64,000 nucleotides of DNA. It comes from Serilophus lunatus. Its lineage: Eukaryota; Chordata; Aves; Passeriformes; Eurylaimidae. Position 1 is the stretch's first letter, and every line of letters starts with the position of its first letter. The DNA is taken from contig VXBA01005600.1 in NCBI GenBank assembly GCA_013399895.1, positions 1,728,691-1,792,690 of the forward strand, given 5' to 3'. The notes beneath the pieces were generated by a model. The model had not been told where the DNA came from. It searched no databases and saw nothing but the letters and a program-made list of their open reading frames with translations. A program made the position numbers and the translations under genes. Below, piece by piece: positions 1-13,866 of this stretch.

Positions 1-190
1 CCTGGGCATTTTCCCCCTTTTTTCACATTCTCCTCCTTGGTTTAACGGGAGATCAAATAAGACCGGGAGGGGGGGGCACGGACAGGCACAAAGCCGGGGC
101 CCCCGGGGGAGCCGCTAACCGGGGCGGGTTTTCCCTCTTCGCCGGGGGAAAGGGGGCTTGAAGCCGGTTTTCCCGGAGCNCAGGGAACTC
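1..190. other. low-quality GC-rich contig edge
   Basis: This stretch is rich in G and C homopolymers and contains an unresolved base at 180. Composition changes abruptly at about 190 to the AT-rich DNA that follows. No reading frame or repeat family is recognisable. The simplest reading is error-prone sequence at a contig or scaffold edge, so its exact bases should not be trusted. Confidence 0.55.
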
Positions 191-365
191 AGTATTTGCA
201 GAGCGCAGCACAACAGGGATCACAGCAGCAGCAGCTGATGTGCACTGTATTTACCTTTTACCTGCTCTTTGCTGCTCCCGATGGCAAGAAATTCAGGATC
301 ATAGTTCATGATACTAGCTCTGTTTACTTAAGAACAACCTGCAAAGGCGTTACCACTGCTTTTCT

Positions 366-430
366 AAAAAATAAAAAAAAAATAAAAAAAAAAATCTAAA
401 AAAAAATTTAAAAAATTAATTAAAAAGGGT
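366..430. repeat. A-rich low-complexity tract
   Basis: Long runs of A are broken by single T or C bases. The many near-equal homopolymers suggest either a decayed poly(A) tract or sequencing slippage. A pure T run follows at about 504-522. No retroelement body could be recognised next to it. Confidence 0.75.
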
Positions 431-807
431 GTGTGTCCGTGTATAAATTTGTGGGGACTCGACCATTCGGTTGTGATGGGAAAGAAAATAATAATATCAA
501 ATCTTTTTTTTTTTTTTTTTTCTGGGTAAGACGTTTTGTCTTCCTGTGTTAGAAAAGGAAAATCGTAGTGGTGCAAAGCTGACCCCATAGAATTTGTTGG
601 ATGTGTTCAGCGCAGGGGCTGGAGGGGCTTACTGCAGTCAAACTTCAGTGGGTGTCTGGGGGGGAGAGGGTAGTTTATATACAATTCCCTCCGTGCCAAA
701 CTAAGTACGAAAGGAAGGTGGGCAAGCTGGTATCCTCACAATTTCTAGTGCAGGTTTTAAAAAATGGAAAGAATTCCAGCAGCATGAAAATCACAATTCT
801 TGAGAGC

Positions 808-842
808 GTGTGTGTTTGTGTGTGTGTGTGTTTGTGTGTGTG
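808..842. repeat. (GT)n microsatellite
   Basis: GT dinucleotides are interrupted by TTTG units over about 35 bases and run straight into a G-rich tract. It is a likely length-polymorphic simple repeat. Confidence 0.9.
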
Positions 843-849
843 GAGGGGG

Positions 850-3800
850 GAGGAAATCAAGATTAGGTCACCCCTAATGGTTGATTTAACTGCTACATGA
901 TACTTGTACAGTGCACACAGCAATCTGGACTTCTGAAATTTACTTTTTTTTTTTTTTCCTGCTGTAATGCAGGTATATGAAGCTTTATCCTGAAGCAATT
1001 CCAGTGAGCATTATGAAGCCAGGATAGCAGTTTTCATTAACTGATACATACTTTCATTACTCCACAAATCACACATCTTTCTTCAAAGAAAGACATGAAG
1101 GTGAGGGAAAAAAAATAGAAGAGGGATTTGGTCTCACTAAAGCACAAAAGGTACTCTGTGAAAGAGAAGTGCTCTCTTTGTGACTTGCAGTCATTTGGAT
1201 AAAAGTTCACACAGAGGTTCTTAATGATTTAAACTCCAAAACCTGTTACTGCAATTGAAGTTAAATGATTTGAAGCATGCTTGTTTCGTACAGCTCTCTA
1301 TTTGTGTAAGAAAACTTTGAACTTAGCAGAATACATAATCAAAATCATGAGTCAGATGTTGCAAAAATAAAAATATGCATTATTCTAGAATGTATACCTG
1401 TTGGATTTTTTTTTTAAACTTTTGACAACCCGACTCATCATTTGATCACACCATTTTCTATCTTCCCTTAAAAAAAAAATTGAGTAAACAGCTGCCTAGG
1501 AAAACACAAACCAGCAAATTTAAAACCTAAATATTTTAAAAGTCATCTCTTACCCTCAATCAACTCAATTTAGAATGGTTTCACATAATCTTATACCCAT
1601 TTTACAGCAAAAATTATCCTTTCTACAGGAAAAAAAAGATTAAATAAGTTTTAAAAGATTATACATGTATGTGACAATCTCAGGTTCACTCTCATACATA
1701 TTCAATTTTGAAGTCCAAAACTACATGTGCAGAGCACATGTCTGAGACAAAACAGACTCGTCCTGACTTTGGCTGGTTTATCATTTCACAATACAGGTAA
1801 AATACTTCATTTTCATGGAGAGATTTACTTATTTTTAATTCAGAAGGAAAATCAAAGTGTATAGCTGCCAGTACTGGAAATTTATGGGGGGTAGAGACGA
1901 GTCCAAACAGATGCCTTACACTTATTCATGACAGGAGTACCAGAGTCAGAACTCCCTCAGAATATTTAAGGTGCTGTCTTTTCCCCTCAGTTCTCGTGAT
2001 TGTATTGGTTTTGAAGATTTGTACAACAAAATCCTAGTAGTGATAACCAAAAATATCAGAGGCATTCTTCACTATTGCTCACAAACCTCAACTTTGACAG
2101 GCCAGGGACTAGCAACAGAACTTTGTTCAACAATAAGAGTTGCAATGCTAAACCTACTTGCTTATTTTTAAAATACATTCTAATGGCAATTGTGTTGAAC
2201 TAAGCCAGCTTTGAGAGCAGTATCTGAATGATCCTACCTCTGCAGGAGGCCACAAAGTAGCCACTTCATGAAGGGAAAGTGTACTGTCTCTGTGCTGCGA
2301 TCCACGGCCTCTGCAGCAGCCCTTTTTCAGGTGCTCCAGGAGAACAGGACATAGTATTTCCTATGTTCTGCACTATCGCTCTTTCCGCCCTCTATTCCTC
2401 ATGCCTTTCTGGCATAAATTAATGTCGACATTGTCAGCATTAATTTACAGTACACTGTATGGTTTTTTTTTCCGTTCCATCACTTGAAACCCCCTTTAGG
2501 GGAGCTGAGGTGGCTGCAGCAAAGACACAGTGGGAAGAAGCTCTCTGAAAGGGCCATGGTGACTGGCACACAGTAGAGCAGCATTAAATCTCTCCAAGGG
2601 TGACCTTGGCTTTGATAGGCATCCCAACAGTTTGTCTTGGAGTTTAGTGGACCAAGCCTTAAGCGTGTTTGGCAGTGAAAGAAATTCCCGTGGTTGAATG
2701 AATTATCACAGAGAAACTTTCTATACTCAAGCTCTGAAGATTTTCTAACCCCACATCTGGAAATATTCTATATGGGAACGACTTGGTTCTTCGTATCTCT
2801 CCCAAGTAATTGCATTACTCCACATATTGTCAGTCCTAGTCAATAGATAATATCCAGCCATCACATCCTAGACACATCAGTCCTAACTTCACGTTATTTT
2901 GCACATTGATTTAAGGAAGATGTCTAAGGGCATAATGCCATTTAAAAAATAATCTTTCGTTATGTGTTTGGTGGTATAGTACAAAAAAGAATGAAGTCAG
3001 ATGACCACACTTTTGAACATTTTTTAGTCCAAACACAAGAAAATAGTTGCAATTCTTCCACAGATAACATAATATAAATAATGTATCACTTCTGCAGGTC
3101 CTTCTATTAATAAGTAATGATTGTATGGCACCTTCCAAGCACCAAATCTAGTTACACATATGAATTAAGTTCAGCTTCAGAAACCACTCTTGAACAAAGT
3201 AAATATTTTCTTCACTTACACTTGAGAAAAATGAAACAAATTGAGTAAATAAGGTTTTAAGCAGTAATAAATGATGTAACATTCTTAAAACCTCTGCAGG
3301 GTATCTAGCATCCAAACTGCCTTTATGCAATATTACAAACACTTGAAAAGGTTGCTCGACAGAAACTTAAAAATTAGCTGGCATCCTTGCTTTATTCTCT
3401 GATACTTTAAAGAGTTATCTCCCCAGCTTCAGATTTTTTAAAGAAGTCTACTGAGTGGAAAACCAGGATCATTTTAACCAGTTCTTAGGCCCTCCAAACC
3501 AAACTGAGGCCACCTCTACTCAAAGTATAGCCTATCAAAATGATGGTCAGGTCAGCTATGTGTGTCCCTGAGCATGTAGAGGAGAGTTGTTCAGGCTCCA
3601 CAGGCTCTTTTTAATGGTACTGCTATTTTTGGATTAATTTCCTTTTGGGCATAGAAGGTATTTGCCTACAGCCTCTATACCTTCCATATGTAACAGTAGG
3701 CCCGCTGGTTTATATTGAAATCGCCGTATCTGTCTCACACCTGTTGGGGAGAAACCCTTAACAGCCTAAACTCTTCTGTCGTAATTCATGTCAATATTTC

Positions 3801-6440
3801 TATGCTTAGCAGTAACTATGAATCAATCCTGCAAACAAGACTTGATTATGAACTTCTCTTTGCTCTAAGCATTTAAAAGGCAAATGCAAAAGAATGAACA
3901 TGGATACCATCAGCCATGTTTGCAAATGCTGTGTAAGCAAGTAACATTAAGTAATAGGTTTGTAATAATAATAGATAATGTCAAGTTAGTGACTGGCAAG
4001 GCCGCCAACCTACTCCACAAAGGCCAATGAACAATGATCAGAAGCTGTTACTGTCTGATGAGTATCATCTTGGGATAGAAACTGTCACAAATGGGAGATG
4101 CAGTTGCATAACCAACCGATCATAAATGACGGACAGGCTTTAGCTTTTGTAGAAGGCAATGAAGTTCCTCCCTCCTCAAACTTTATAAGCTCTTCCTTCT
4201 TTACATGAAGGTAAAATGAAAGGGTCACAGCCAGTTCTAGGCAAGAACTCTTTTTGCAACCCTGGCAGTGCTGTCCCAACTCTTTTAGCTGCCTATGCCA
4301 TGCTTGTGAACAGAGAACATATTGAATCAGAAGTGTCCTTGAAGACCAAGATTTTCATGAATTCCACCACGAGCTTGCAGCCTCAGAGTACAGAGGCATC
4401 AAGGAGGAGGAGTGCAATATAACCTACTCCTCCTTGCTAAAGCACAACCAGCTTTCTCAGAATCTTGCCTAAATCTTGCCAACTTACTAGATATCATCAC
4501 TTTAAAACAATTTCAACATAAAATGCTTCTAGTTGAAATGCAAACTTAACGTATTAATACTTCTTTAGAAGTATCACAGTGTTTATACTTCTCAGCTGTA
4601 TTAACTGTATAAGTATATAGCACACAACCTAGGAAAGGTGATACAGCTACTAATTTCAATTAAAAAATGAACACAAAGTCGGTGTCCTTAAACCCATGCT
4701 GATATATAATATTAGATATCACAGGGCAGAAATACATTGTCTACAGGTCTGAAGAGGGATCACACGAGTGTCCACATACTTTTGTTGTTACTCAAATGCT
4801 ATAGGATGCTTTTTCAGATTTATCAAAGAGGCTTCATGATTCTTATCTTACCATAAATGCAGCTGGCTTTTCAGTTCCATACTTCACTATACCATGTCTT
4901 CACAACCCTTTTCTGTAAGTCCATTCACAAAAAAACGCTCAAAACCCAACTAAACGCAAAACAAAAAAACCCCACCAACCAACCAGTCATTTGAGTCTAC
5001 AACTATTAGACTTAAGTCTACAGGTACCTGAAATGCAGAATTTCTCTCCCAAATGTAGACAAGCAACATCTTACCCAGTACAAATTAAATATAGAAAAAT
5101 TAAATTAATATTTTACAACATAAAACGCTAAGCAATTTCTGAACTGATGAAAAGAATTTGTTTAGTCAACTGAGGACTGGAACACTTAGCTCAGGGCTAT
5201 TACAGTTATAAATGTGGAAATAAAAAAGGAAAAATATCTTCTTGAATCCTGAACTTTTTGCACTATTTTATATTCTCCATTTAAATGTTAGAGATATTAC
5301 CATCCTCCTGAAATAACACACCCCCAAGCTGTCAAAACAGAATGCATTTGGCCTCCTATTTACTTCAGCATGGAGTCTTGCAGCTCAGTTAAGTAGGAAG
5401 GCAACAGCATTTTAAGCCACAGCTGTTTCCTAAATGAAAGTGTGTCCAAGTTCTTAAACACCTTGTTACATATACATTGAGAGGCAGAGTCTCTGCTGCA
5501 GCAGCAAGGTGGCAAATTCCTTAGGGAAATCAATTCTAGTTTCTCAATTAGATAGTTTTCTGTTGTTAAAACACTGGAGTAATACTGAGACTGCAGCAGA
5601 CCATGAGAACCAACAAGATCCCAAGGAGCCTATCCACCATCTAGGACTGCATTTACCAAACATCTCTCTCTGTCTGACAGCACCTTACCAGAAACACAGC
5701 AGGAGGAAGGCAGGCACAGAATAGGATGTACTGATGCCAACTATGGCCTCTTTGGAATACCTCAACAGCTTAAAGAAGGGTGAGGTAGAAGGGAAATTGG
5801 GAGACAAGGAAACATGGTGATGCTGAGATTTTAAATTCCCAGGGAAAAGAAATACGTAAAGGCGAGGGAGAGGAGGAGTATGTGGAGATCAAGCTTCTAG
5901 CAGAGTTCATCTGCCTGATGTGATGAATTTTAGAGGGCGTTCAGCTATGCTCGACCATGCTGCATGTTCTCAGCAATCAGCCCTCACCCACTGGCAGGCA
6001 GAAGGGCTTGGGCTGCAAGTCAGCCTGCTGTCACCACTGCCTGCTGAGCATGAAGTCATGCAGCCAGTCCCCTCCTGTAGGAAATATCTCCTTGCATTGG
6101 CACTTCCCCATCGGGCTGTACAACACAGAGGAAAAGGTTATTTGTCTTTTGAGATACTAGGAATAAAGTCTAGTTTCCTCAAGCCCCGTTAACACTGTTT
6201 GATGCAAATAGTGTTTCTAGTCCCTACTTTTTAGCAATTCTAAGGCCACCCACTGTTTTCAAGTTTGTAGTTTACAGTAAGGCATAAATTGTTTGTCCAT
6301 AAGAAATAGACTAATAATAGTGAAAAATCACATGGCATAGCACAAGACTTCATGAGTAGGAAGAAAAGGAAAGGGGTAATACCAGGAGGGAAGTAGCTTA
6401 CATTTCCAGACAAAAAAGCTGAGGATTGCATCCTCGACAA
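850..6440. other. intergenic DNA, no gene seen
   Basis: The stretch is AT-rich non-coding DNA. Open frames here are short (under about 95 codons), lack splice-site context and show no recognisable domain. Contents noted are an inverted repeat at 2416-2446 and an A/C-rich simple tract at about 4925-4985. No tRNA, rRNA or clear transposon was recognised. Confidence 0.6.
2416..2446. repeat. nested palindrome / inverted repeat
   Basis: Nine-base arms AAATTAATG (2416-2424) and CATTAATTT (2438-2446) are perfect reverse complements. Nested against the left arm is a perfect 12-base palindrome, AATGTCGACATT (2421-2432), which contains a SalI-type GTCGAC core. Function is unknown; paired TAAT cores could bind homeodomain proteins. 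Confidence 0.8.
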
Positions 6441-6444
6441 AAAA

Positions 6445-7312
6445 GTAAGCGCACCCTCAACGAATTTGCAGATGACATAAAACTGGAAGGAGTGACTGAC
6501 AGACCATGTGGTTGTGCCATTTTCCAGAAACACTACCAGGCTGAAGAATTGGGCAGAGAGGAATGTCACAAAGTTCAAAAGGGAAAATGCAAAGTCGGGT
6601 ATGTAGTGAGGAATTATACTGGGCATTAGCATATCCTAGGCATCTGGCAGCTGGAAAGCAGCTTTGCCAAGCAGGACCTTGAGATCCTGGTAAACAAGAA
6701 GGTGACCACAAGCCAGCAATGCACCCTTGTAGCCAAGAAGGCCACCATTATGGAAACTGCTGCCAGCAGGTCAAGGGAGGTGATCCTGCACCTCTACTCA
6801 GTGCTGGTAAGGCTGCATGTGGAGCGTTGCACCTCATTTGGGGTTCCCCAGTACAAGAAAGATCTGGACTTACTGGAGCGAGTCCAGTATAGGGCTATAA
6901 AGATGATTTAAAGGACAGGAGCACCTGCCATATGGGGAGAGGCTGAAAGAGCTGAGACAGTCTGGTCTGGAGAAGGAAAGACTCAGGGGGATCTTTATCC
7001 ACTTGTACAAATGACTGATGGATGGAAATGAAGTCGAAGGAGTTAGAATCTTCTCAGCAGGTATTCAGCAATGGACACAAATTTAATGAACAAAACCAAA
7101 ACAATACCCCAAAACCCAAACAAAATCAAAATTCCATCTGAACACAAGAAAACAATTTTTTCACCATTAGAAGGGTCGAACAGTGGCACAGGTTGCCCAG
7201 AGAGGTTGCCTGAACAACATGCTCTACTGCTCTAATTTACTCTGATTGAGCAGTGAGCCTGGACTAGATGATCTCAAGAGGACCCTCCAAATTTAAATGG
7301 TGCTGTGGAAGT
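6445..7312 (+). mobile_element. CR1 LINE, 5'-truncated copy
   Basis: This is a decayed CR1 (chicken repeat 1) non-LTR retrotransposon in plus orientation. The conceptual frame near the start carries the FADD reverse-transcriptase motif (6465-6476, equivalent to the YxDD catalytic box) followed by sequence typical of the end of the CR1 RT. The later part matches the familiar CR1 tail: a block near 7130 reading ATTCCATCTGAACA, then a block at 7190-7205 on losing one's way to the short 3' end near 7310. Stops and small deletions break the frame (a stop ends the 6702-6911 segment), so the copy is dead. An A/C-rich expansion at about 7085-7130 interrupts it. The 5' boundary is approximate; 5' truncation is normal for CR1. 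Confidence 0.9.
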
Positions 7313-10300
7313 GAGGTAACGTGAGCATACCATGTTTCCTAAACATGCTATTCATGTCTGGGTTTACAGAATTAGCTTACAAAATAGAAATATTCCACTA
7401 GACTTTTTTAGCTACTAGGACTCTTCACCGAAAACACCCTTATGATATCCAGAACTCTTTAATGTCCAAATACATATTCTTGAAATTCCTACTGGTTTAT
7501 GAGCATTTCAATTGAAAACATTCACTGAAAATTTCAAAACCATGATTTGCGTTTTATTCCCTCATTGTTCTTCCCTCGATATGGTTCCTACCCTGAAAAT
7601 TATACAAAATAAACGAAGCTATAACTGCAGAGCAGGTAGAAGAGTGACTGTATTTTTAGTCCCTCTACAGTGCTAACACTTGAAGTTTGCTGTCTTTTTC
7701 CTCAGACATTTGCAAAGCATCATTAACTCCACCTTTCAGCTGGGGACATGCACTCTGCCTGTGGTAGTTCACCAACAAAGCTAGATGTTGAATTTTAGGG
7801 CTGCTGTTCCCAGCAAACCATTATCATCAACACATACCTGACATGCAGGGGCTGTGGCCACAGGATTTAATTGCTTTTCTTGCTAACCTGCAGCCATACT
7901 TCCTTATGCAATTCTCTCATTTTACCAGTAAGCACACAAGCTTACTCATATAACCCCTCCTATGTGTTGGCTGCTTGAACTAAAGGTGCCCAGGTCACAC
8001 AAGTAAAATTCATGAGGTACCCATATAATTTGACTTCTTATTACTCTTATTCTCACTCAGATTTTGAGATGGATACAGATACTGCTGTACACTGAGAAAC
8101 ACTGGCTGACTTCAGCAGTGTCACTCAAGACCAAAGGGGCTCAACACTGCACAGAGGTCATGGTGGCTCTCGGCAGAGAGTAGCCTGCTCTTGCCTGCAG
8201 ATGGAGTCACGGTCCCATGGAACACGCTCTCACACACCTCTTTCCCCCCAACTACAGCAACAAACAAAAGGAAGGAGTTGTGGGGCAGGGGACGTTGCCC
8301 CTCTGTATGCTTTCCTCCTCGAAAAGGAACTGTGTGAATGAAGAACTGAGCGTCTGAAGATGGAAGAATAGACCAGAAAGCATTTGAATATGTTTATCCC
8401 TTTGTATATGTCCCCTCCAACAAAAAATTTCCACAATTTTTTATTAAAGGAGAAAGCGGTAAGAGAGAAAATGAAGTATTCTTAAAAGGAGGAGTAATTT
8501 TTCTGTATTTCTTACACAGTGAGGATTTTTCACGAGTCAGATCAATGGAAGCTGGTAGAAGCCTGAACAGTAAGTATTCCCTGCCTACCCAGAGATGGTA
8601 TGGATCTCCTACTTAGTCTTGGGGAGGTCATCAAGCAGAGGATAAAAGGGAAAAATCACGATGAACGACATAGAGAAGAGGTCCAGAAAGGGCAAACTTG
8701 TGCAAGATTTAGGATGTTTTCTTGCATTTTCTTGAAAATCTTCATTATGCTTTGGAGATTTTATTCATTCTAATATATTGAATGACAACTTATTAGAAAA
8801 TCAGTAAGCCTTCATGGTTTCAATAACCTTTAAGTGAGGTGGCCTCTACCCCAAGGTGCCATGAACAATGTCCATCAGAAACAAAACATTTTGGTTGCCT
8901 TTTGAATGCTACAAGAGCTGTTTTCATGTTGAAAAACATGAAAGGGAGGGAGGTACCGTAATGCTTTCATTTACATTGAGAAAAATAAACAAAATCAGTG
9001 TCTTCTAGGCCATCATCTAAATAGCAAAACAATTGGGAAGAGGGACAAGAAAGTACTCAAGTTCAGCCTTCCAAGAGAAAACAGCATTGGAAAAGGTACC
9101 AAGATGGAGCAGAGATTAGGAATGTCTTTCTGACCTTCTACTTTAAAAAAAGAAAGTCTGCACAGTGGAAGGCAGTGCAATGCAGAAAATATGACAGAAG
9201 CTCTTCTATTCGGAGTTTATCAGGTTTATATGATTCATACAACCCTCCTATCCCCACAGCTGTGATACCATGTCAGACATAATTATTTCTGCTGCCCAAC
9301 TGGGTATGCTAATCAAGGAAGCTGGGTCAAGTCTGACCCCCCACCTACTTCCCTCCCTTCTATAGCTTTTATCCAACTTATTAAAAATGTTGAGAACTCA
9401 AAACACTCTTCACTGAAGACTAGAAAAATATGAAGACTGTCATTCCCCATTGCTGACATTGTTGGAGATCTTCACAACACGTGGTATTTTACCAAAAGTC
9501 CTGCTTTATGCTCTCGGTACCTCTGAGTTGTTATAAAAGAATAGAATCCAACAAGCTGACTGCAGCTAGATACTCCAGGTTTCAAAATACAAAACGAGAA
9601 AAGAAAAAGAAAACTAAAATATTACTTGAAACACACACAAATTCCCCCAAAAGATGCTAAAAAGATGAAGACATTTTAGGTTACACAGAAAGTCTGAAGA
9701 CTTCTGGCTTGACAGCTCAAATATTTTAGCTGACTGAAATTGTCATCCCATCATGTGATATCTAACTTACGAACCTTTTGAGCTTAGGGCCCCTCTCTCT
9801 TTCCCGGGTTACCTCTGAACTGTTGCCTCATCCAGCTCTTTACATATCCATCTTTCTCACATTTTATCTTTACAACTGAGGCACATCCCTCCCCTTCACC
9901 CTGCCCCAGAACATTCTTCTAACCTACATGAACACCTAATCTTTATATTGTTTCTCAGATTGACCATCCTATCTAATTCAAAGCTTCTAGCTTGATTTTT
10001 TATTTAAAATTAACCATCCTTATCAAACTCTTTCCCACCTCCAGCTTTGCTGTGCCCTGAGAAACTTCCTGCTGTATGAAGACTTCTCTGTCCAGTGTTT
10101 TTCAAAATGGGCTGACCATACTTTTCAAACTGATCATCTCTGACAAACTGCTCATCTCCAGGGCCTGGTAAAGTCCCCTATTACCTCAGTGACAGTGTCC
10201 CCAGTGAAGCTTCCTGTATCACTGAATGTCTTATTCTTTTTAGATGCTCCTTGTACAACTGGGCCTTGGGTTTTCTGCCACAGTATAAAAAATGGTAACA

Positions 10301-13300
10301 TGTGGTTTCGCCATAGAGTTAGGAAAGAAAAAAAGTAATATATTAAAGAAACCCCAAGGGCCTTTAGAGATCTGTCCAAAGGGACTGTACCTGCTCAGCC
10401 TGTAGGCTGAGGCACCTGTGCTAGCAGACACTTGGAAGGAAGGTGCTTCTTTCATGACCCTAAAACCAGGCAATTCTTCCGGCCCACCAGTCCTTTGAGA
10501 TAAGCGACATCCTAACACCTCTACTCAAAAACCCATTCACAAAAGGGAGAAAGTCTGACAAGGGAGAAGGCTTTTCCAATACACAGAGGATTGCAAAGTC
10601 ACCAGTGCAGAAAGATTAGGCTACAGGCCAGTACTCATTTCCTAATGATAAGGTTAGGAATACTGAAGATAAGAGTGACTTATTCATGGGTGCAGGAATA
10701 AAAACCCTGCACGAATTAAATGATTTTTGCATCTTTGTAAGCAAGGACAAGCTTACCGTCCAATCAGATAAGATATGCCTGAGGGCTGAAACCCATCACT
10801 GAAAGTGGCATCAGCAACAGAGACTAGAGCAGTGTTGCTCTCTTGGCTCAGCCCGTTGCTTTCCAGAGGTATGGGGCCTGTGCAGTTCAGGGTGGGGAGG
10901 TGGCGGCTGTGCCTGGTGGGAGCCGCGGGCACTCCCGGAGCGCATCCCTGCCCCGGCGGCACAAGCCGCACTGGAGGGCACTGGACAGGTGGCTGTGTAC
11001 CCTCCTGGAGCCACCCTGGGTCGGGATGGGGATGGATGAAGGGGCCAAAATCACCTCGCTGGCTCACACAATGTCCAGCTCCTTCAGAAGCCAATTAAAG
11101 GACGTGCGTGCCCTGTTCTGCTGCGTCATCGGAGCCTACTGGGATGATTCCCGCTCTGACTTAAGCTGTCCTCGCTTCTGTCTTTGTCTCCTGCTCTTAC
11201 AGAGAAACTCTTAACGTGGTTTTGATGAAAACCCATTCCTTCGTTGAAGGAAACGCTTAGTGTCTTTTGTGTTTAAAAACAGCACCATTATAAAAACCAA
11301 AAAGTCAAAAAAATCAAGTCACCTGGAAATGCAGGCAACAGTCTGTTACAATTTCTGCTCCTCAAAGTTAAATGTGCTAAATAGCTAAAAATTAGATGAT
11401 TAAAGTAAAATTTCAAGCAGTCCTTTAGCTACCATGTAGTAGTGTCAGATTTGGAGTAAATTAACATAAAACTCCCCAACAAACCAGAAGACTTCATCAA
11501 TGACACCTTAGAACTAACCCAAGCTGGCTGGTAGTGCAGTTGCATGGCTCAGTTTGTGCCTCACCATGTGCTCAAAGATGGTCTGTTTAGCAGCCAACTT
11601 CTCCCTTTTGCTTAATTAAAACTACAACATGAGTAGCAATGTTTTAAAGAAAATGACATAGTAGAACAGCACGTCCACCTGCACTTTTAAAGTCTCCCCA
11701 CATACTCTACCAGATTGTTGGCGAGCCAAAGCTGTTGTCTGTCTCCTGACACCTCCCGACTTCACAAGCTTCCCCAGTACAATATCGTGTAAGATCTGCT
11801 CCTTGAGCAGTAGCTTTCACTCGGGCCATTTTCATGTGGGTTTAGCTGTGGAATTGCTCGTTATTAATGCAGGAGATGTGAATTAACAGAGAAGATGCGA
11901 ATGAGACTCTGGAGGAGTTATGAATTTCACCCATTAATCTCAAATCAGTCGAATGTGTAAATGCTAATGTAGTTAACCATTCAACTGCCAAAACAAGGTT
12001 TCTGGTACTGCAATCTCTATCCTAGACCTTTCTTCACAGTGTGTTGCTGTCCCATGAATGTTACTACCCCTCAGGAAAGCACAGAGAACAACTGCTGCAA
12101 AAATGCACACGCTCCGTAGCAGCAACGGAGAAAGAGTTAGACACAAAAATTAGGATGTAGATAAGGCCACATGGTAAATTACTGTGGTTTAATAAGTTAC
12201 TGCCCTTCAGCTGAGCTTCTCTAACTGCTCTTGTGTACCCTCTTCAACTGTTGTAATGGCAAGTACAATGTGTTAGTCTAAAATACCTTTCTTTCACTTC
12301 AAACGTTCCAGAGAGTAGAAAAACATGCAGTCAGCTGCCTCATTATGCCATTGTAACTCGGGAGTCTGTGATAGTCAGTACAATCCTAAACCAGTGGGTT
12401 TTCTAAGTTCTGAATTGGAGGACACATCGTGGAAATAAAGGAGTCACTCTGCCAACTCATCCTGGATTTAGGAGCCAAGTTTTCAGTTGTTGCTACTAGC
12501 CTTTTTTTAGTTCTACCATTTTTATTATGTTTTTCAGTACCGTTTTCTGAACATCTAGAAAACTTATATTTTTACCACTGAAAACAGAGAACGATTTCCT
12601 CACCTTCTAGTTGTTTATTTGATTTTATTAAGTTGCTAATGCAGTCACATTTGAATACAAGAGAAAGCATCATACAATGCACAAACACCAAAAAAATGGT
12701 TTAAAAAATGGATCTTTTTGTAGTCTCACCTCTAGGGCAAAATCCAGAATTGCATTAGGCTGCTGAGGTGCCCACATAGCTCATGACTGGAGGTGCCTCA
12801 GAATCATATCTGTGACCAACCCACACAGTGAGAAGCTGCCTAGGGCTAGTGGAAAATGAATATTACTCTTACTGGTTGTTTATGTATTTGTCTCATCCAG
12901 CATAGCCAAACATCAGGTAATATGTGCACACTTACCTTCAAGAGAGAAATTAAACTTACCTGTATCCTGGAGCTCACTAACCAGTGGTCTGCAGTACGAA
13001 AGGCTGTGTGTCATCAATCATTTTTTAGCTTCTTCCCTTCTTCTCTCCTCCTTTGATCTGGATGAAAGCAGTAGCAAGCAATGCCTTTTCAAAGCAGCCC
13101 AAATGCTCACCACTGCCACCAGCAATTGAGACTGATGGACAAGGTCTTGATTCAGATCAGGCTAAACTGTCGTCACTGGTCAATTAGTTTTCTATGGTTC
13201 TGTCACAGCTCGAATACGGAGAACTTTTAACAAGGAAAGGTAAGCTTAGGTGTTTCCAGAGCTAAACAGCAGCTGAGGCTTCTTCCCCCTAATTGCAGTC

Positions 13301-13837
13301 TCAGATGTAGATAAGTTTTATATTGGGAGGAAGAAGGTTGGGTAGGTTTGGATTTTTTTTTTTTTATTTTAAACTGCTTAAGACTAACCTCTGAACATAG
13401 TTGGAGCAAAAAGAAGTGTTGGGCAATTCCTTGCATCTTTCCAACCACCACTTTTCAACAGTTTAATTTGTTTTTGTGGGAGACAAATAGTAATAACTCT
13501 TTCTGGGTGTTTGATGGCAACATCCTGTAAAGGTGTAGGACGAATACTAAGGAGCTAAAATAACAGAATTTCACTGTTAGCCTTCAGTTACCTTCCTGCA
13601 GGTCTGCCTTAGTCTGCATTTTCACTTCAGGAACATTCTCCCAGCAACGGGACTCTCTGCCTCTCCATACTTAGGAGTTTCCTTCTAAAGGAAACCAGAC
13701 AGGCCAGGAGGCAATGGAAACCAGAGATCATTTCAACACACACTCAGTTGGCAGCCAGGCTGCTTATCCACTGACCAATAGTTACAGGTGCAGCTGTTCC
13801 CCTTTGTGGAACACCTTAATTACTTTTTTATTTTTCC

Positions 13838-13866
13838 CTTTCCCTCTCCCCACTCCCCCCCCCTTT
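13838..13866. repeat. C-rich low-complexity tract
   Basis: The tract is a polypyrimidine run dominated by C, ending in about ten consecutive C bases followed by TTTC. It is a simple repeat with no flanking element recognised. Confidence 0.8.

Noticed and set aside
6240..6911. Several 67-130 codon frames
   Set aside because: They are pieces of, or antisense to, the decayed CR1 copy.
10753..11214. Overlapping frames of 67-123 codons on both strands
   Set aside because: All follow from the GC-rich patch, which lowers stop frequency; none shows a domain.
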